DNA of 64,000 nt, taken from assembly GCA_008931825.1 (NCBI GenBank), contig QXVZ01010116.1:17533-81532 (forward strand). Direction: 5' to 3'. Positions 27,801 to 34,806 of this stretch are shown in pieces (position 1 is the first letter of the stretch; every line of letters starts with the position of its first letter). A model generated the notes under the pieces. That model saw only the letters and a program-made list of their open reading frames with translations, did no database searches and was not told the origin of the DNA. The stretch is from Phallusia fumigata (taxonomy: Eukaryota > Chordata > Ascidiacea > Phlebobranchia > Ascidiidae). The translations under genes and the position numbers were made by a program.

Positions 27801-28090
27801 TTATTTATTTTTCCACTCACTTTGTTTGACCAAAGGTTCCTAACATTAACCAATCCGACATCAAAACAAGCAGTATCCTCGTAAAAGCATTTAGAGAACG
27901 CATTATTGCATTCCATTTGTCGATTTCTGACTGAGACGATAAGTGACCATGAATGTTTTTGACATATTTCGGTCAAACTGCCTTTTTCAGAGCATTTGCT
28001 TGCCACAGAGGTATACAAAATTAATAAGCAAAATAGCGACAAAAATAGACTGGACGACTCCAATATTGATGCCAAATAACTACCTTTCAT
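1..28090 (-). CDS. Polycystin-1-like giant modular receptor (partial: C-terminal part off left edge)
   Basis: One multi-exon gene read on the minus strand from a signal-peptide ATG at 28,090 to beyond position 1. The 3' two thirds carry the polycystin-1 hallmark order: LamG/CTLD, WSC, several PKD repeats with the DFGDGS / YEQPGEY-type signature, a REJ region (FEFAWSC, LPPYGGSC, ITCFGWKDEG) and a linker ahead of the expected GAIN/GPS. Splice phases match through 22 consecutive exon pairs I could test between 15.9 kb and 1, apart from unresolved joins near 5.1-5.35, 14.3-14.7 and 15.9-16.4 kb. Polycystin-1 family members (PKD1, PKD1L, PKDREJ, sea-urchin REJ) are large cell-surface proteins, several linked to fertilisation or cilia; the role here is inference. 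The N-terminal half, with trefoil, PAN, EGF, ILEI and several CTLD modules, is far richer than vertebrate PKD1. It could also be two adjacent genes, but I see no second signal peptide or stop between them. Confidence 0.75.
1018..5057 (-). CDS. REJ (receptor for egg jelly) region
   Basis: Exons 4,763-5,057; 4,452-4,700; 3,620-4,388; 3,446-3,545; 3,160-3,365; 2,959-3,059; 2,732-2,862; 2,306-2,553; 1,957-2,127; 1,765-1,877; 1,489-1,598; 1,018-1,099, all phase-consistent. Diagnostic stretches: IIRLNCRSTNKFAIRWDAYQ, DAASSSYDPVEVSLEELKPN, YSKFEFAWSCPYRV, YLIRVRMKDPLTDRIAYSFQ, YLVIRPNSLIPGMKYRVRVN, TNLPPYGGSCDIEPLEG, FTITCFGWKDEG, VGVHVRIWDEYGES. The 'LvirP.sL.pG..Y...v', 'PP.GG.C' and 'C.GW.De' motifs are shared with polycystin-1 and PKDREJ. 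REJ regions occur upstream of the GAIN/GPS autoproteolysis domain. Confidence 0.85.
5349..7825 (-). CDS. PKD repeats 4-7 and start of REJ region
   Basis: Exons 7,535-7,825 (YGQAGRYEIRVLAVNSLG; YVNVCFGDDTVCETHY), 6,990-7,118 (YTEVGYFNISMFLYNNVS), 6,328-6,806 (LYTLDFGDNSSK; HTYFAPGRYLPSLTVWN), 5,612-6,188 (HYHIFYGDGTSD; YKRPGKYDLQLNFSN) and 5,349-5,541 (NRAIVFRTTIDCGSNFTMQW). All junction phases agree. Repeated 'FGD....  hxY..pG.Y...l...N' signatures identify PKD repeats; the last exon begins the REJ-like region. Confidence 0.8.
7937..9515 (-). CDS. Large exon: WSC domain plus PKD repeats 1-4
   Basis: A single 1,579-nt exon, unusually long for this gene. It opens with a WSC domain (LRGCSEIPDVV ... 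LDNCICFAWNVSLHDV ... FKCSSFCGYVQYGGIYRCGN, NATVYAFDSLF). It then carries PKD repeats: FGDGSNYTSYTN with FYEQPGEYNIQLEI; CRWEYNDGSPHE with HTEGVYKTTVTCWN; a degenerate one (LKWALKFANF, TYILVLSCYNL); and the start of another (VKWDFGDPNNKDKN). Phase in and out (1, 2) match the neighbours. PKD repeats are Ig-like and force-bearing in polycystin-1. Confidence 0.8.
9576..10099 (-). CDS. C-type lectin-like domain (CTLD 5)
   Basis: Exons 9,825-10,099 and 9,576-9,744, phase 0 between them. Reads GSGCLTGWHQIGENCFKVFD, then FEQAQRICADVGATLPGV (helix 2, first long Cys) and ends VVCSMPFAK. The N-terminal C-x(3)-W-x(5)-C motif is classic CTLD. It directly precedes WSC and PKD repeats, like the C-type lectin of polycystin-1. 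The middle core is degenerate (LVWQHTQ rather than WIGL). Confidence 0.75.
10178..12113. repeat. Triplicated LamG exon around two single-n gaps
   Basis: 10,178-10,921 is repeated at 10,923-~11,633 with scattered substitutions and a 36-bp indel; 11,467-11,731 is repeated exactly at 11,850-12,113. Both junctions carry a single n (10,922 and 11,849). The divergence between the first two copies is what one expects of two haplotypes; the last pair is identical. Most likely unmerged contig ends, not a true triplication. Confidence 0.8.
10652..13194 (-). CDS. LamG/concanavalin-like domain C
   Basis: Exons 13,109-13,194; 12,779-13,018 (LGSINCLHDLLHCKNGFTIQ with FWFKL); 12,406-12,586 (YALIRISWHPDSG); 10,652-10,864 (GMSFFLNDVPVAHTN, SIMIGRRSDYPSGFSVLEIG with EIHFWDG). 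Phases are consistent, and exon 10,652-10,864 joins CTLD 5 in phase. The last exon is present two more times (11,365-11,577 and a truncated 11,850-11,963) beside single-n gaps; see findings. The donor at 12,405 (GTGGGT) is chosen because the next in-frame donor lies beyond a stop. Confidence 0.65.
11732..11848. mobile_element. Truncated GACGT-rich element at a contig end
   Basis: Present after the LamG copy ending at 11,731 but absent from the equivalent place in the third copy (which continues without it after 12,113). Begins CCCAGCTAAC and has repeated GACGT/TTTGACGTCC words. A second element with the same start (CCCAGC) and GACGTC words lies at 46,110-46,297, also cut by an n. Probably a repetitive DNA element polymorphic between haplotypes. 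Confidence 0.5.
13398..14279 (-). CDS. LamG/concanavalin-like domain B
   Basis: Exons 14,177-14,279 (RCPGSPIYCSSGFTVSFKIK), 13,917-14,116 (NPDHILIIGNLPHLAIVKYV) and 13,398-13,684 (WSIWKNTTVTFWLQYHEDGK, then GPMRVTYKNNDVLL and HLSEVWFIEQSLDIVMW). Phases agree (0, 2, 1). Cys-bounded entry strand and final 'evwfie.sLd' strand mirror domain A. Confidence 0.65.
14764..15915 (-). CDS. LamG/concanavalin-like domain A
   Basis: Five exons with matching phases: 15,752-15,915; 15,497-15,642; 15,062-15,186; 14,764-14,998 (and linker). Key stretches: NECWGSLLNAQRCKHGLTVS with FWIRV (Cys-bounded entry and beta strand), MCKGWSLILASGKYF, KWTNVWFNVSSSNQVRLFVD and KSTFVIGSTSVDGEFDLDEM (the 'iG......idel.ifd' end strand). 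This is the LamG_3-type fold with a complete set of strands. Sits in series with two more. Confidence 0.7.
16371..17200 (-). CDS. ILEI/PANDER-like domain
   Basis: Three exon pieces: IGTTQVHFYLSSYSNEFFPG then FASLMVNGHHVAV; CSLVGCIHVTGHDELGNIIQ with YNEGMPYNGSSGQMSNLV; and EEMIFVAIVTEGRWLDEAWT with LSASLKQNGIILPRHDF and SSFVGSFVML. The order 'vNG ... GiHV...G.i...f.ty......M..lv...ifVAiv..g..lDeAw..Ls..Lk..G' matches the ILEI/PANDER domain known from FAM3, POMGNT1 and CEMIP proteins. Family call is inference from pattern; a LamG or CTLD edge is the alternative. Confidence 0.5.
17265..18330 (-). CDS. C-type lectin-like domain (CTLD 4), four exons
   Basis: Pieces in order: ISCPSGWKQFENSCFYLQ (about 18,260-18,330), DFYQAENKCMTIGGHLMSLH with SKAEQSFVQGLLQE (about 17,960-18,140), AVSYIWIGLMIDRATSEAFW then IDGSHC (about 17,550-17,690), and GFGCGNIGRTTDSPICLYMH with TQCLRTSQLLPYGYACK (about 17,290-17,420). 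Start motif CPxGW, WIGL core, W-DGS and final Cys pair are all there, so this is a complete long-form CTLD. Small-exon limits are approximate. Confidence 0.75.
18460..18629 (-). CDS. EGF-like domain (calcium-binding type)
   Basis: Reads MCDEYKDECHKSAICVEDP, GSFHCVCQQGFTGNGK, ending at a GTAAGT donor. The spacing C..h..A.C....GsF.C.C..GftGnG is a textbook cbEGF. Preceded by a Lys/Glu-rich linker with Cys. Placed between CTLD 3 and CTLD 4. Confidence 0.8.
18898..19458 (-). CDS. C-type lectin-like domain (CTLD 3)
   Basis: Exons 19,264-19,458 and 18,898-19,137, joined in phase (AG + G). First: GCYGVFSMVEDN, SVDDAQKQCWERGGELAFFD (first Cys and 'gG.La'). Second: RMWIAFYYNSA (WIGL-like core), EGCVIIANGTLLPVACDSAN, VSLCQRF. 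All canonical cysteines are visible. No EPN/QPD triplet. Confidence 0.75.
20743..20883 (-). CDS. P-type trefoil domain 3 (complete)
   Basis: Exon reading ARCNINKEFREECLSGQNLN, KADCILKGCCYEEP, GNPTCYRLY. All six trefoil cysteines with the diagnostic Arg and GCCY core are present, making this the clearest trefoil domain in the gene. Trefoil domains are compact disulfide modules of mucus-associated and secreted proteins. Flanked by CTLD 2 and CTLD 3, so it is embedded in a lectin-rich array. Confidence 0.75.
20988..22275 (-). CDS. C-type lectin-like domain (CTLD 2), split by a long intron
   Basis: First-half exon 22,067-~22,275 ends with VNMELGKQKCIEEGGEVAYV (helix 2 and first Cys of a CTLD); second-half exon 20,988-21,171 reads LAENKDCVVFLDNQLLGVDC then TNALCQR, giving the last three cysteines. 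The intron between them is about 900 bp and contains a hAT-like terminus near 21,725. The WIGL core is poorly conserved. Confidence 0.6.
22422..22658. repeat. Exact 118-bp duplication across a single-n gap (intron of polycystin-like gene)
   Basis: 22,422-22,539 equals 22,541-22,658 with the n at 22,540. Unmerged overlap of contig ends. Intronic. Confidence 0.85.
22727..22870 (-). CDS. Trefoil-like (P-type) module 2
   Basis: Exon from a TATCCAG acceptor to a GTGAGT donor. Reads DLVGCDVQPRYRRVAF, VTKQQCLDAGHCYHA, SDYPSCFVKQ. The order C..p..R......vt..qC...g.Cy.....p.CF is the trefoil pattern, missing one of the six cysteines at the central pair. Confidence 0.5.
22917..23490 (-). CDS. Beta-trefoil-like module
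   Basis: Two or three exons. Key stretches: FLRLKTRDAYMRVDVDGSF, GSKLAFDYNL, FELVDEPNKYMKRKNNGF and DDAAIFEIST. The repeated 'FrL...d.YmR...dG.f......d.AiFei' pattern resembles AbfB/fascin-type beta-trefoil repeats. Upstream residues FTIHPHTDSSEG begin the module. Fold call is inference from repeat pattern. Confidence 0.4.
23648..23938 (-). CDS. Cys/Gly-rich module with FALQNGGQC motif
   Basis: One exon: LGCWWHKES, then LDGSFRSRKFALLKCYMA, LKTFALQNGGQCF, LNCLNDGKGGYQSNQVYGIP. This pattern (GCW ... R..al.KCy.aa...g...FAlQ.GGqC ... C..dG.GG...N.VY) is one I associate with extracellular proteins of cnidarians and tunicates, near WSC/lectin modules. I cannot give a Pfam name with certainty. Ends at a GTAGAA donor. 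Confidence 0.5.
24009..24134 (-). CDS. Trefoil-like (P-type) module 1
   Basis: Exon reading VLCTTNVSAKNCSKLGCYF then NGNCYAKF. The core 'vs..nCs.lGCyf.....nCyaKf' matches the P-type trefoil core but with single rather than paired central cysteines. Immediately downstream (toward lower coordinates) is the Cys/Gly-rich module. Weaker than the trefoil at 20.8 kb but in a comparable position relative to a lectin-like neighbour. Confidence 0.4.
24474..24816 (-). CDS. PAN/Apple-like module
   Basis: Two exons, 24,636-24,816 and 24,474-24,577. The first reads TAWDVFPNASGFEMYR, then MHCAEQCLQKPKCYKFLLNY; the second contains NLAECYGANL. The C-x3-C-x5-C-aromatic spacing with a later lone Cys is typical of PAN/Apple domains, which bind sugars or proteins. 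Residues before the first Cys are consistent with the start of this domain. Assignment from motif spacing only. Confidence 0.5.
24950..25137. repeat. Intragenic direct duplication, copy 1 (partner 26,841-27,029)
   Basis: About 188 bp nearly identical to 26,841-27,029, with roughly a dozen substitutions and an 8-bp difference. In copy 2 both flanking exon pieces are open and join in phase; in copy 1 the frame that matches the copy 2 first exon has a TGA, so copy 1 looks like a decayed exon pair inside an intron. Confidence 0.75.
25318..25863 (-). CDS. C-type lectin-like domain (CTLD 1)
   Basis: Single 546-nt exon (cag acceptor, GTAAGT donor). Starts DWKSFQGRNY, then AEASSRCRSYN (first conserved Cys), FIFWIGAKERMGKFWTWRDG (the WIGL / W-W-DGS core), ETMCLGLG (third Cys), and ends WLPVPCTTTAMYICE (last Cys pair). 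All four canonical CTLD cysteines are visible. An insertion rich in Ser/Gly/Glu lies between the WRDG core and the third cysteine. No EPN or QPD carbohydrate-binding triplet is seen, so sugar binding is uncertain. Confidence 0.8.
25978..26152 (-). CDS. Cys-containing linker exon
   Basis: Exon with a CTGCAG acceptor and GTAAGT donor. Contains EIIEHDTICSIPLLGRCLN and later SCHENDTLYLSNPPEN. Not assigned to a family. It sits just upstream of a clear C-type lectin domain and is probably a linker or the edge of that domain. Confidence 0.45.
26200..27030 (-). CDS. Unassigned extracellular exons, part of an internal duplication
   Basis: At least two or three exons. One ends at 26,991 (FWLKMAERHLNNCTNVG, carrying two bases) and splices in phase to an exon starting at 26,927 (NNKTDEICEIELNI, then TESQLTISPENN). 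A further open stretch from about 26,678 (YDKGMEPVTKIHACHSY) continues to about 26,240 with several Cys and N-glycosylation sites. I do not recognise the fold; it looks beta-strand rich. Nucleotides 26,841-27,029 are duplicated at 24,950-25,137. Exon limits in this stretch are approximate. Confidence 0.4.
27630..27775 (-). CDS. Lectin-like exon near the N-terminus
   Basis: Phase-0 exon continuing directly from the signal-peptide exon; acceptor CTAAG, donor GTATGG, carrying two bases. It reads SWFSSCTWSRAICQ followed by VSLLHISEN and ends in LYWR. The aromatic/Cys spacing and the 'sLlhIsse' stretch resemble the first half of a C-type lectin-like domain (helix 2 region), but no second half with the paired cysteines is clear, so the assignment is tentative. 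Confidence 0.4.
27821..28090 (-). CDS. First exon of the polycystin-like gene: signal peptide
   Basis: ATG at 28,088-28,090. Residues 1-31 form a classic secretion signal: basic start (MKGSY), a long hydrophobic core (LFLSLFCLLILY) and a small-residue cleavage region (SVASKC). The exon is 270 nt, exactly 90 codons, and ends in a GTGAGT donor after Ser-Asn-Lys. The mature part is Cys-rich (spaced Cys around CQKH, MECNNAFSKC, DTACFD) and could be the start of a lectin-like fold. This is the only signal peptide seen on this strand, which is why I place the gene start here. Confidence 0.65.
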
Positions 28091-29632
28091 TGTTCCTCAC
28101 AGACACTACTTCAAGTGCCAAGTCAATTATCTGTCTATGACCTTTATTAATATTTGATGAGACACAGTCATTTGTTACGCATTTGGTAATGGGAAGTACA
28201 ATATCGAACGTACCATTCAAAAACATTTTGTGGAGTTTGAACAATGCGTAACGTTGATCTTTGGTTACGGCGTCACCTTACCCAGACCATTTTTGCCGAC
28301 GAAATGACGTTTCTGCCGACAGACCATTTCTGACGACGAATTGATTTTTATGGCTACACAGCCGTAAAAAGCAAGAATTGAAACAACAAACGTAGTAGTA
28401 CCTTCAACCACAATTTTAACAATTCACGCAATGACAGCGAATGACAAAGCATTTGAGACGTTCTTGGGAAACAAAAAGAACAAAGTTACTGATAAAAAGG
28501 CCTACAACAACAAAATCTGCTTTGCTTTTGTGTATTGTTCTCTGTCTGTATCAAAATATCGCGTTGGGTTGAGTTGAGTTTGTTTCACGTTGCGACAGCA
28601 ACATAGCGACACAATACCACTAAATCAATCACCAGGCCGGAAATAGTTGAGCAACGTTAAAACGTTATGAGACGCAAAAACGTGAAGGGCACATCTGGTG
28701 GAGCGACATTGAACGTCCTGCAGCCCACGCCTTAAAATAAAAAAACATAGACATTACATTTTAGACGTTTGAAAGTATAACGATGGCACATAATTTCAAA
28801 ACATGTCAAATTGTTAACAACTACATTTTTATTTTGAAAGTTTGGACTCATCGAAGTGTTGGTATGAAACGGTGGATCAGTTTGGTTTAGAAGAACTTGT
28901 GATTGACAAATGGTTGAGCAAGAAACCTTGAAAACTGAAATCAATGCGATTTGCCAATATGTTCAAACTCTTTTACCATTGCCTGCTATGAATTAAAAAA
29001 CGTGAGGTCAAATACTAAATTAAGCGTGTGTTAACGTCATCGGTTCCAAAGTGATTTTGCATCGTGTTAATAGCAAACGTCTCCTAATGTTTAAGAAACC
29101 GCGCTGTTGTGACAACGGATCCAAATGCTTAAAAACGCTAATATAAAAAACACGAAAACACGCTAATTGGTTATATGCTGAGAAACAACAAGCACCAAGG
29201 CAGGCTGGGAACTAGATCAGGCAATTCCGGTTATTCGTGTACCAATGTGGCCTGGTTTCCTCTGCGGCTTGTGGTTTACGATTGCAAAGACCACACTGCA
29301 ATTAATCAGCATTATTTAGTTTCTCTAAGTCTGTATATATGTACATATTTATATGCTTACCAGTTGTCACAATGATTACAAAACAGTCAATGTCAAACAA
29401 TTTGTCACAGCATACGACTACTGTTGCCGAATTTACAATGTCAAAACAATATATTATCACAGCTGACTGGCGCATTGTCTGCAGAACAATTGAAATATTT
29501 GGTTGTAACGTCTGAAAACCTCTGAGCGTAGCAAAACGTTTGGAAGTTGGTATATCAGGGCAGAGATTTACATGACTTAGGTTCTTGTTGTTTTAATTGG
29601 AATGCAAACAAGTTGTGTTTTAAACTATTCAA
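28091..29632. other. Intergenic space between divergent genes
   Basis: About 1.5 kb between the start of the polycystin-like gene (minus) and the sulfotransferase-like gene (plus). It presumably holds both promoters. I see only short ORFs and no RNA gene or clear repeat. No TATA or other promoter element is convincing enough to mark. Confidence 0.5.
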
Positions 29633-32600
29633 ATGGTGAAAAGTCGCCGGTTGCTGGTTGTTTTTGTCGTTTTAACTCTTATGCTGTATTTGCTGACGCT
29701 TCGTCGTGACTCGACAACATTTATGACAAATCATTCGAGGGTAGGTTAATGGTTAATAAACATACATGGCTTACGATGTACTGTTCTGGGACCATTGTAG
29801 TCTTTGGACAGATACCGCAATTTAAGTTAGAATGATATAGTTTAGTGTAGATGTGACTTTTGATTAGCCTATGGTTGAAGTTGTTTACATTCCTGTCGCA
29901 TTGTAAAGTTTATGTGTCGATTTGCAATTTGGTATTGTCATTAATGTTTTAACTATTGCTTAACAAAAAGATATGTTGCTCCTGTCATGAAACTAGGAAG
30001 AAATTTGAAACCTGTCACAATACTTCGTTAAATGTTATGCGAATATATATTTCTGCGATACTTAAACCTACACTTTAAGATTTACGGCACAAGTTTTCCC
30101 GCTAAAGTGCTTTAGTTTCGTTATCTTTTAACTGTGACTAATCATTGTCACCTATACACTACATTAGATAAATCACGCAAAACTAATTAAATGTATAAGA
30201 GTTTTAAAAAAAATTAATCCAGCTCTATGCCTAACAGGTGACAGCCGTGGAAAACAACTATAAATCGAAGCGAGTATCTTTCTTTCATCGACGGAGAAAA
30301 TGCACATTACCTGTTTCAAGTTTTGTTTTTCTCAAAACCCATAAAACAGCGAGCACTGCAATGTCCTATCTGTTATACAAGTACTCCCAACTACATAAAT
30401 TGACTCATGTAAGTCGCAATAACTTGAAAAAAAACATCTCACTAGAATTGCTAGATTAAAACTACGCTTTAAAACACCACAATTGTTTAGACACATCAAT
30501 TAAGTAAACTGTTTTTCGAACAGAAACTGGTAAACACTTTCCCCCATCCATTTATCGGAGGATATCCCGGAAAATTTCGGTGTGTTTTTAAAAATCCAAG
30601 AAATGGCACCATTTCCTTATGGCACACAAGATTCGATGCAGACGAAATGCGACGCTGCTACCCTCCTGAAACAAAGTGAGCTTAAAACCAACACATTCAT
30701 GTCACATTTGTAAAAAGTCAAATTTTAATAAAAAATGATTTTAAATAAAATAGTTATAGGGTCCCTACACATTTTAAGTGCGTCGGATTGTTCGGCAAAT
30801 ATTAGAATCTTACTAACCCAAAATCTTACTATAACTATTGCATATTATGTTAGTAACCAGATTTGGAGGAAGGGGAATAAATTAGGTAACGCTTACAATT
30901 TTGTGTTAATAGCTGCGTTGCTATAAAATGATGCTTCTGGCTTCAGTACAAACATAAAAATCAACTGTCGTCACAAAAAAACAGGACATCCTTTTTTTCT
31001 ATCTTTCACAACCCACAAGTAAATTTTACAAAAAATCAGGCTGGCGCACAAAAAAACAAAGTTTGCACTTACTTAAATAGGTTATAGCATTATTTATTTT
31101 TTAGGTTTTGTTTAAGTTAATTTGTCGTTTCATAACACTTTAAACAGTTGTTTGAACTAATTTTTAAAACATTATTTAATAGATCTCTACAAGCTTAGCC
31201 AAAATAGAAAATTATTTTATTTTTGTTTTTCTGTAATAAATGCAAGACAACTAATCTTAAAATTTACCTTTTGAATTCGTCCTTTAGGTACATCACCATA
31301 ATTCGCGAGCCGTGGGCTGCGTTTCAATCTGGATACGATTACTACGCAAAGACCTTCGAAAATAAATCCAACTGTTTTGGAATGCCTATTACATACGTCC
31401 GACAGGGACAAAATTTAAGTGTTAACGAGTTTCTGCTGAAATCTTCAAAGTTGCTAAACGCTTCGGCGCCCTGGTATTTTAGGTAATAGCTATGTTTTTA
31501 CAGTTTATTTTACTACTGTGATAAAAACATTACAATTGCGAAAAAAGGTTTAAAAATATTAGGCTTGTACGTTTTTCATTAAGTCTACACAAACTAAACT
31601 GCAATTATGTTACTAAAAATGAACAGCTGATTTCTCTTTTTGCCCAAGATACAGCAAATAGCCTAATACAAATGCAAGAATTGTTCCATTCGCTGATCTG
31701 ATTTGCAGTTTGAGTTTTGTAATTTTCTGAGTTTTCATAGGTTTAGAAATTATCAGTCACATGATCTTGGGTTGGATCCAATGTTAACTGACGAAGAGAA
31801 AATTCAAAGACACATTCAGCAGTTAGATAAGGATATGGATCTTGTGATGATCAACGAATATATGGATGAGTCGTTGGTGCTGTTAAAAGTACGCTTTTCT
31901 TGATCTAATATACATGAATAAACGCATTTCGAATCGTAGGCCTCCGCGATAAACACAAAATAGATTTAATCGTACAAAATAACCAAAAACTTACACAATT
32001 GGATTAAAATGCGTAACAATTGACAGAAACTAACATTTTAAGGCTAAACCAAAAGCATTTACTTTTAAGCGTTTACTAAAAAAGTTCTGTGCGACAGAGG
32101 TTATGCCTAACAAACCCCTGCCAATTACTTTAGCTTTTTGCTGCGAAGATTGGTACTTCTAAATTGTAGTCTTATGTTGGACACAATGCAAGAGAACATC
32201 ATAAAAATTAAATGAAATTGTCGCAACGTTAAGCGTTCGCCAATGTAGTGTAGTGTTTTAATTTAACCCATTAAATAATTGGATTTACAGTTTTGGGCTC
32301 TCTTCGGGTGTGGCCCTCTGTGAAAATATGTCGTGCAATGGGCTAGATCCCCTAGTTGACAAAACCATTTTTTTGTTTGTTTTATTTCTATCCTCAGGAG
32401 GCGGAACAACGCCTGAATGTGTTATGCTCATTATGAGTCCGCCGTCGAGCGGGGGGGGTCATTGCAGTTCCGTTGGATCATTTTTATTTGATTTTGCCGA
32501 TTTTTGAAAGTTGGTGACTTCAATCTGGGTCAACCCATCGGTTTCCTCTGGGTTGGAGCAATGCCGCTTAAGTTTCTTGCTCAGGGAAACACAAGCGACC

Positions 32601-33481
32601 GAGATGGGATTATAACCCACAACCTTGTGTGCACAAGGCAGTCGCGCTAACCACTCGGCCATCTTGGGGGCAAAAATGGTTGTTTGGTGCCTGTCAAGTT
32701 TTTATTCCACACAAACGATATCGAGTTAGTGGTATGCTCAAATCCTGCATACCCTTAAATTGCACAAGCAGTACTGTGACAAAACAGAGCTTAAAATCAC
32801 TAATTAGTGAAGTTTCAAACTTGGTAATTCAATTAAACCTGAAACCCTTTGCATTGTCAGGATGAGATGTGCATGACTTGGGACGACGTAAAAATGCCGG
32901 TGTATACAACAAAGAAACACACAAGCAGTTTCCCATTTGCATCGGACGAAGAGAAAAGAGCGTTCCAGAAGCTCAATAACATTGTAAGTGATGTGCTTAG
33001 CAAATAGACTGCGCTGTGGCGACACTGGTGATTTTCCCTCGTCGAATTGTTTCCACTTGATTAAGCGTCACTGAACCGTTCAGTACGTCACGCGTTTTTT
33101 TTCTTTTTTCTCTCAGTTGCGACTGCTCTGTCTGCAGCGCACTCATTCGAATAAACATCGCTACAGGTCAATGTTTATGGCAAATATAGTTGAAAGTTGT
33201 AAAACCAGTCTATTGGTTACAGATAACCGCCGAAGTTTGTAGGCAAAGCAAATATATTCCAATTTTCAGGACATTGCAAACGAGTGGATGCATACGGACA
33301 TGAAAAGTTTGCAGTGGATTTAGAAAAAGTTCGTGCTGCACATCAATTCGAAGGCGAGCTAGATGATGAAAACAAAGAATATGAATTTGGGTGGTCGAGA
33401 AACATAGTGTGGACTCAAAGTTGGTGGATGGCGTTGAAGCAATACATGAATGCAAATGCCGGCAGATGCTTTATTCCATAA
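29633..33481 (+). CDS. Galactose-3-O-sulfotransferase-like (Gal3ST family), type II Golgi enzyme
   Basis: Exons 29,633-29,740; 30,238-30,408; 30,524-30,675; 31,288-31,482; 31,741-31,888; 32,861-32,983; 33,270-33,481, with agreeing phases except the last join. Exon 1 encodes a short basic tail and one membrane anchor (MVKSRRLLVVFVVLTLMLYL). Exon 2 carries the 5' PAPS-binding loop (FVFLKTHKTASTAM), exon 4 the 3'-phosphate motif (YITIIREPWAAFQSGYDYY), exon 3 FPHPFIGGYPGKF and LWHTRFDADEMRRCYPPET. Gal3ST enzymes transfer sulfate from PAPS to C3 of galactose on glycolipids or glycans in the Golgi lumen. Predicted length about 370 residues, near the family norm. The phase clash before the last exon suggests a micro-exon near 33,167. 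A cerebroside versus glycan substrate cannot be told from sequence. Confidence 0.85.
32440..32668 (-). mobile_element. tRNA-derived SINE in a Gal3ST intron
   Basis: Read on the minus strand from about 32,668: a tRNA-like head with A box TGGCCGAGTGGTTAGCGCG (32,644-32,662) and B box-like GGTTATAATCC (32,607-32,617), spaced about 27 bp apart as in tRNA genes, followed by a non-tRNA body and an A/T-rich tail near 32,490. The head resembles tRNA-Leu/Ser but lacks a full cloverleaf, so it is a SINE rather than a functional tRNA. Confidence 0.6.
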
Positions 33482-34806
33482 CCAGCAGACATAATTGTTG
33501 TCACAATGCGAATCATACTACATCCGGTTTAACCCTTTTTACAGCTTTAAATAGTTTTGTACTATACACGGACCAATTAACTATACTTGATAAAGTGATA
33601 ACCGTTGACGGATATAATATTTCCCTTTTCGGGCCTATAATTTTTAATTGCTGGAACTATCATATTCGACAAACACGCACAACTTGCGTTTTGTGTCTTC
33701 TGACCTGTTCTAACTACGGTTTCAAAAATACAATACACGTAAAATACACATGTGTAAAATACATGAAAAATACATCGATGGAAAAATACATGAATTTTTT
33801 GTATTAAATCAAAACTTGTTAAAAGCTTGCGACATGCTCCGGCAACAATGCAACAGCTTAATGGCAGCGAGCATCCGCTTGCTCTGCAAAGTTTTTTGTC
33901 CTTGCAGGCTAGTGGTTCCCAAATTCATGGCCGCGACCCAAACGAGGGGCGCGAGGATGCTTCTGAGAGTAGCGGGAATGGCACATAACAAGTGTAAAAA
34001 TGTATACACACGATGACTTCTATGGTACAGCTGAACACAATCCAACCATTTCCACTACGAACTTTAGAGCCGTGTTTATTGTTATCTATCAGCGTACAGT
34101 AATTGTGCATGATATCTTCCTTGCAGTGGCTTATGAGCAGTCACAGGTGATTTCGATTATTGTTCCCGAAGGCGATGATGAATAAGAAATGAATAGTATG
34201 AAGTAAAGGTGGGATGTACCAAAATATTGACTACTTTTAATGGTATAGTCACTCGACTCATGAGCTTACAAAAATACAAAAAATACATAAAAAATACCAA
34301 AATTACATGTGTTTTACCCTTGTATTTTTCGCGCAACAAACAATACAGTTTTATTAAAACCCTAGTTGTAACCAAAATCAGATTGGTCACTTCGGGTCGG
34401 GTCGTTGAGCTGTTTAGATATTATAAAAACGATCTCCAACATAGAAAGGAAAGCTTAGCTAAAATCCAACTCTACCAAACCTGTCCAACCTACAGGTAGT
34501 CAATTTTGCCTTTAAAACGTAATAAGTGGTGAAAAATGACCTGGAACTCAGCCTTTGTGAAATTCGAATCTGGCTGATACGACAGTAAAAGGTGTTGTAC
34601 TTCCATTTACTGCGCTGATTGTCAGATTAAAAACTTTTCGTCGCTAACGTAACATATTTTACATTACAGGCTACTGCGCATAACGTTCAGCTGCAGTTCG
34701 TGTGAACAGTAAACCTTGGATTCGATCGGACCAACAAATTTATTCGGGTTGGGCGAAGATCCGATTAATCCGATGTCGTTTGTGTCAAGCCTGGCGTTAC
34801 CTAGTC

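Noticed and set aside
28280-28620. CRISPR-like or tandem array from repeated GACGA/TTGAG words
   Set aside because: Words are short, irregularly spaced and without conserved repeat units.
32606-32662. A functional tRNA gene on the minus strand
   Set aside because: A and B boxes are present but the acceptor and anticodon stems do not pair convincingly; a SINE head explains it better.
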